In this document: piece by piece, positions 61,921 to 64,000 of the stretch
How positions within the stretch are numbered: position 1 is the stretch's first letter
Layout: every line of letters starts with the position of its first letter
Source of the DNA: Bos javanicus
Taxonomy: Eukaryota > Chordata > Mammalia > Artiodactyla > Bovidae
DNA: 64,000 bases
Assembly (NCBI RefSeq): GCF_032452875.1
Contig: NC_083876.1
Span: 7,502,001-7,566,000 of the forward strand
Reading direction: 5' to 3'
The notes under the pieces: generated by a model
The model's database searches: none
What the model saw: the letters and a program-made list of their open reading frames with translations, nothing else
Told to the model about the DNA's origin: nothing
Position numbers and translations under genes: made by a program

Positions 61921-63965
61921 AATCTGGCGTAAGATGGCAGAGTAGAAGGACGTGTGCTCATCTTCTCCTGAAAGAACTCCAAACCTACAACTCACTGCTG
62001 AACAACCATCTCTGTAGAATGTTGGATCCCACCGAAAAAAGATACCCCACATCCAAGGGCAAAGGAGAAGCCCCAGCAAGATTGTAGGAGGGGCAAAATC
62101 GCATTTAGATTCAAACCCTTTACCTGCCACAGATGCTCAGAAGGCTCAAACCAACCTTGTGTGCATAAGGACCCAGAGGCCCCACAGAGACTGAGCCAGA
62201 ACTGTGTCTGAGTGTCTCCTGTGGATTTACAGGTCAACAATGGCCTGCCACAGGGGCAGGGGCTCTGGGTGCAGTAGACCTGGGTATGACATAAGCCCTC
62301 TTGGCTGCCATTAACCCCACCATACAGCTGCCAGAACTTACACAGGATGGGGAAACAGACTCTTGGATGGCACAAACAAAACCTTGTGTGCACCAGGACC
62401 CAGGAGAAAGGAACAGTGACCCAACAAGAGATGGACCCAGACTTGCCTGTGCGTGTCCAGGAGTCTCTGGTGGAGGCATGGGTGGCTGGTGGCTTGCTGC
62501 AGGGTTGGGGACACCGAGTGCCCCAGTGCATGCATGAGACCTTTTCAAGGAGGTTATCTTCATTACCATTACCTTTACGAACTACCATTATCTTCCTTAC
62601 CTCCACCATAGTTTGGCCTCAGGTCAAACAACAGGGAGGGAACACAGGCCCACCCATCAACAGAAAATTGGATTAAGACCCAGATTCCCCCTCAGTCTCT
62701 CCCATCAGGAAGCTTCCATAAGCCTCTTATCCTTATCCATTAGAGGCCAGAGAGAGTAAAAACCATAGTCACAGAAAACTAATGGATCTGATCACATGGA
62801 CCACAGCCTTGTCTTAACTCAATGAAGCTATGATCATGCCCTTGTGTCTAGGGGCACCCAAGACAAACAGGTCATGGTGGAGAATTCTAAAAAAATGTGG
62901 TCCACTGGAGAAGGGAATGGCAAACCACTTCAGTATTCTTGCCTAGAGAACCCCATGAACAGTATAGAAATGTAAAAATATATAGCAGTGAAAGATGAGC
63001 CCCCCAGGTTGGTAGGTGCCCAATATGCTACTGGAGATCAGTGGAGAATTAACTCCAGAAAGAATGAAGAAACAGAGCCAAAGCAAAAACAACAGCCAGT
63101 TGTAGATGTAACTGATGATAGAAGTAAAGTCCAATGCTATAAAGAACAATATTGCATAGGAACCTGGAATGTGAGGTCCATGAGTCTAGGCAAATTGGAA
63201 CTGGTCAAACAGGAGATGGCAAGAGTGAATGTTGGCATTTTAGGAATCAGTGAAGTAAAATGGACTGGAGTGGGTGAATTTAACTCAGATGACCATTATA
63301 TCTACTACTGTGGGCAGGAATCCCTTAGAAGAAATGGAGTAGCCATCATAGTCAACAGAAGAGTCCGAATTGCAGTACTTGGATGCAATCTCAAAAACGA
63401 CCGAAGGATCTCTGTTCGTTTCCAAGGCAAACCATTCAATATCCCAGTAATCCAAGCCTATGCCCCAACCAGTAATGCTGAAGAAGCTGAAGTTGAATGG
63501 TTCTATGAAGACCTACAAGGCCTTTTAGAACTAACACCCAAAAAAGATGTCCTTTTCAGTATAGGGGACTGGAATGCAAAAGTAGGAAGTCAAGAAACAC
63601 CTGGTGTAACAGGCAAATCTGGCCTTGGGATACAGAATGAAGCAGGGCAAAGGCTAATAGCATTTTGCCAAGAGAATGCACTGGTCATAGCAAACACCCT
63701 CTTCCAACAACACAAGAGAAGACTCTACACATGAACATCACCAGATGGTCAATACCAAAATCAGATTGATTATATTCTTTGCAGCCAAAGATAGGGAAAC
63801 TCTATACAGTCAGCAAAAACAAGACTGGGAGCTGACTGTGGCTTAGATCATGAAATCCTTATTGCCAAATTCAGACTGAAATTGAAGAAAGTAGGGAAAA
63901 CCATGAGACCATTCAGGTATGACCTAAATCATATCCCTTAGGATTATACAGTAGATGTGACAGAT
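61921..63965 (+). mobile_element. BovB 5' half: 5' UTR and endonuclease region, inverted relative to the RT half
   Basis: Begins AAGATGGCAGAGTAGAAGGA (5' start), continues through the BovB 5' leader (AACTTACACAGGATGGGGAA; TTGGCCTCAGGTCAAACAAC; GAAGCTTCCATAAGCCTCTT; CTGATCACATGGACCACAGC) and GTGGTCCACTGGAGAAGGGA into the endonuclease frame, ending near GATTATACAGTAGATGTGA. The antisense half at 60738-61920 starts at nearly the next family position, so the two halves together are one split element. Confidence 0.93.
62988..63930 (+). pseudogene. BovB AP-like endonuclease remnant (two nonsense changes)
   Basis: The 248-codon frame (62988-63734) is the N-terminal AP endonuclease domain of an RTE-clade LINE, which nicks target DNA to prime reverse transcription. 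Visible motifs: GTWNVRSM at residues 58-65 (Asn61), SEVKW at 88-92 (Glu89), QAYAPT at 156-161, GDWNAKVG at 193-200 (Asp194, Asn196). It ends where a Trp codon has become TGA (63732-63734). Downstream, same-frame QIDYILCSQ is followed by a second Trp-to-TAG, and the SDH motif region reads LDH. All indicate a dead copy. The start is the first Met; the native start may differ. Confidence 0.92.
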
Positions 63966-64000
63966 GGTTATGAAATGGCAAGTGTAAAAACATAAAATAA
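63966..64000. other. Unassigned right edge
   Basis: The sequence after the BovB break (GGTTATGAAATGGCAAGTGT...) is too short to assign; it may be flanking DNA or another repeat. Confidence 0.4.

Noticed and set aside
62234..62676. Several 65-205-codon frames on both strands at 61992-62676
   Set aside because: They fall in the GC-richer BovB 5' leader, which is untranslated in this family; none resembles a known protein.
62988..63734. 248-codon frame as a host DNA-repair AP endonuclease gene
   Set aside because: The motif set and surrounding leader are those of BovB; it lies inside the retrotransposon and carries nonsense changes where the family has Trp codons.
60738..63965. A possibly active BovB
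   Set aside because: The element is split by inversion, lacks the YADD box and 3' end, and has nonsense changes in the endonuclease frame.

Overview
This is a mammalian nuclear window from a ruminant, most likely a bovid. The diagnosis rests on repeats that are hallmarks of that lineage: more than twenty copies of the tRNA-Glu-derived SINE Bov-tA and the Bov-A/Bov-A2 dimers, about a dozen pieces of the RTE-type LINE BovB (all orientations and ages), three 3' ends of a young bovine-type L1, cetartiodactyl CHR-2-like tRNA-Glu SINEs, and LTRs of the bovine endogenous-retrovirus type. Beneath these lie older mammalian layers: L1M, L2, MIR and hAT (Charlie/MER-type) fossils. The base composition is AT-rich. 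No host protein-coding exon, rRNA, functional tRNA or CRISPR array can be supported. The window reads as intergenic or deep-intronic DNA, and nearly all long open frames are translations of SINEs or BovB. Repeat family names were assigned by eye from remembered consensus features, not by a library search.

Layout. 1-6.7 kb: L1 3' ends, scattered Bov-tA and a retroviral LTR split by a Bov-A2. 6.7-11.3 kb: a repeat-poor stretch. 11.3-20.6 kb: a young L1 tail, BovB tails, a GC-rich A-tailed insert of unknown origin, and an antisense L1M carrying a precise 55-bp inverted duplication. 20.6-29.4 kb: L2, MIR and hAT fossils, a BovB tail with an open frame, and a second LTR family. 29.4-35.9 kb: antisense L1 3' ends, a third LTR, a 5'-inverted young L1 with perfect target-site duplication, and a dense SINE cluster. 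36-43 kb: BovB nested in a hAT fossil, and two BovB tails facing each other as a long inverted repeat. 43-58 kb: SINEs, MER5-like and MIR elements and a further BovB tail. 58.7-64 kb: two Bov-A2 dimers at one target site, then a large BovB split into two oppositely oriented halves, with the 5' UTR and endonuclease on the + strand and the reverse-transcriptase half on the - strand.

How the parts relate. BovB encodes an AP-like endonuclease and a reverse transcriptase and is the machine family thought to mobilise Bov-tA/Bov-A SINEs. The window shows relics of the machine (endonuclease at 62.99-63.93 kb; RT at 60.74-61.92 and 38.48-39.80 kb) and many products. Every BovB copy seen is broken by stops, frameshifts or truncation, so none looks autonomous. 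About fifteen insertions have target-site duplications that can be read directly, and these give the most solid element boundaries. I found no new gene system. The points most worth a second look are structural: insertion mechanisms (twin priming, template switching, re-use of one target site), a long BovB inverted repeat that could form dsRNA, and two retrocopies of unidentified source.
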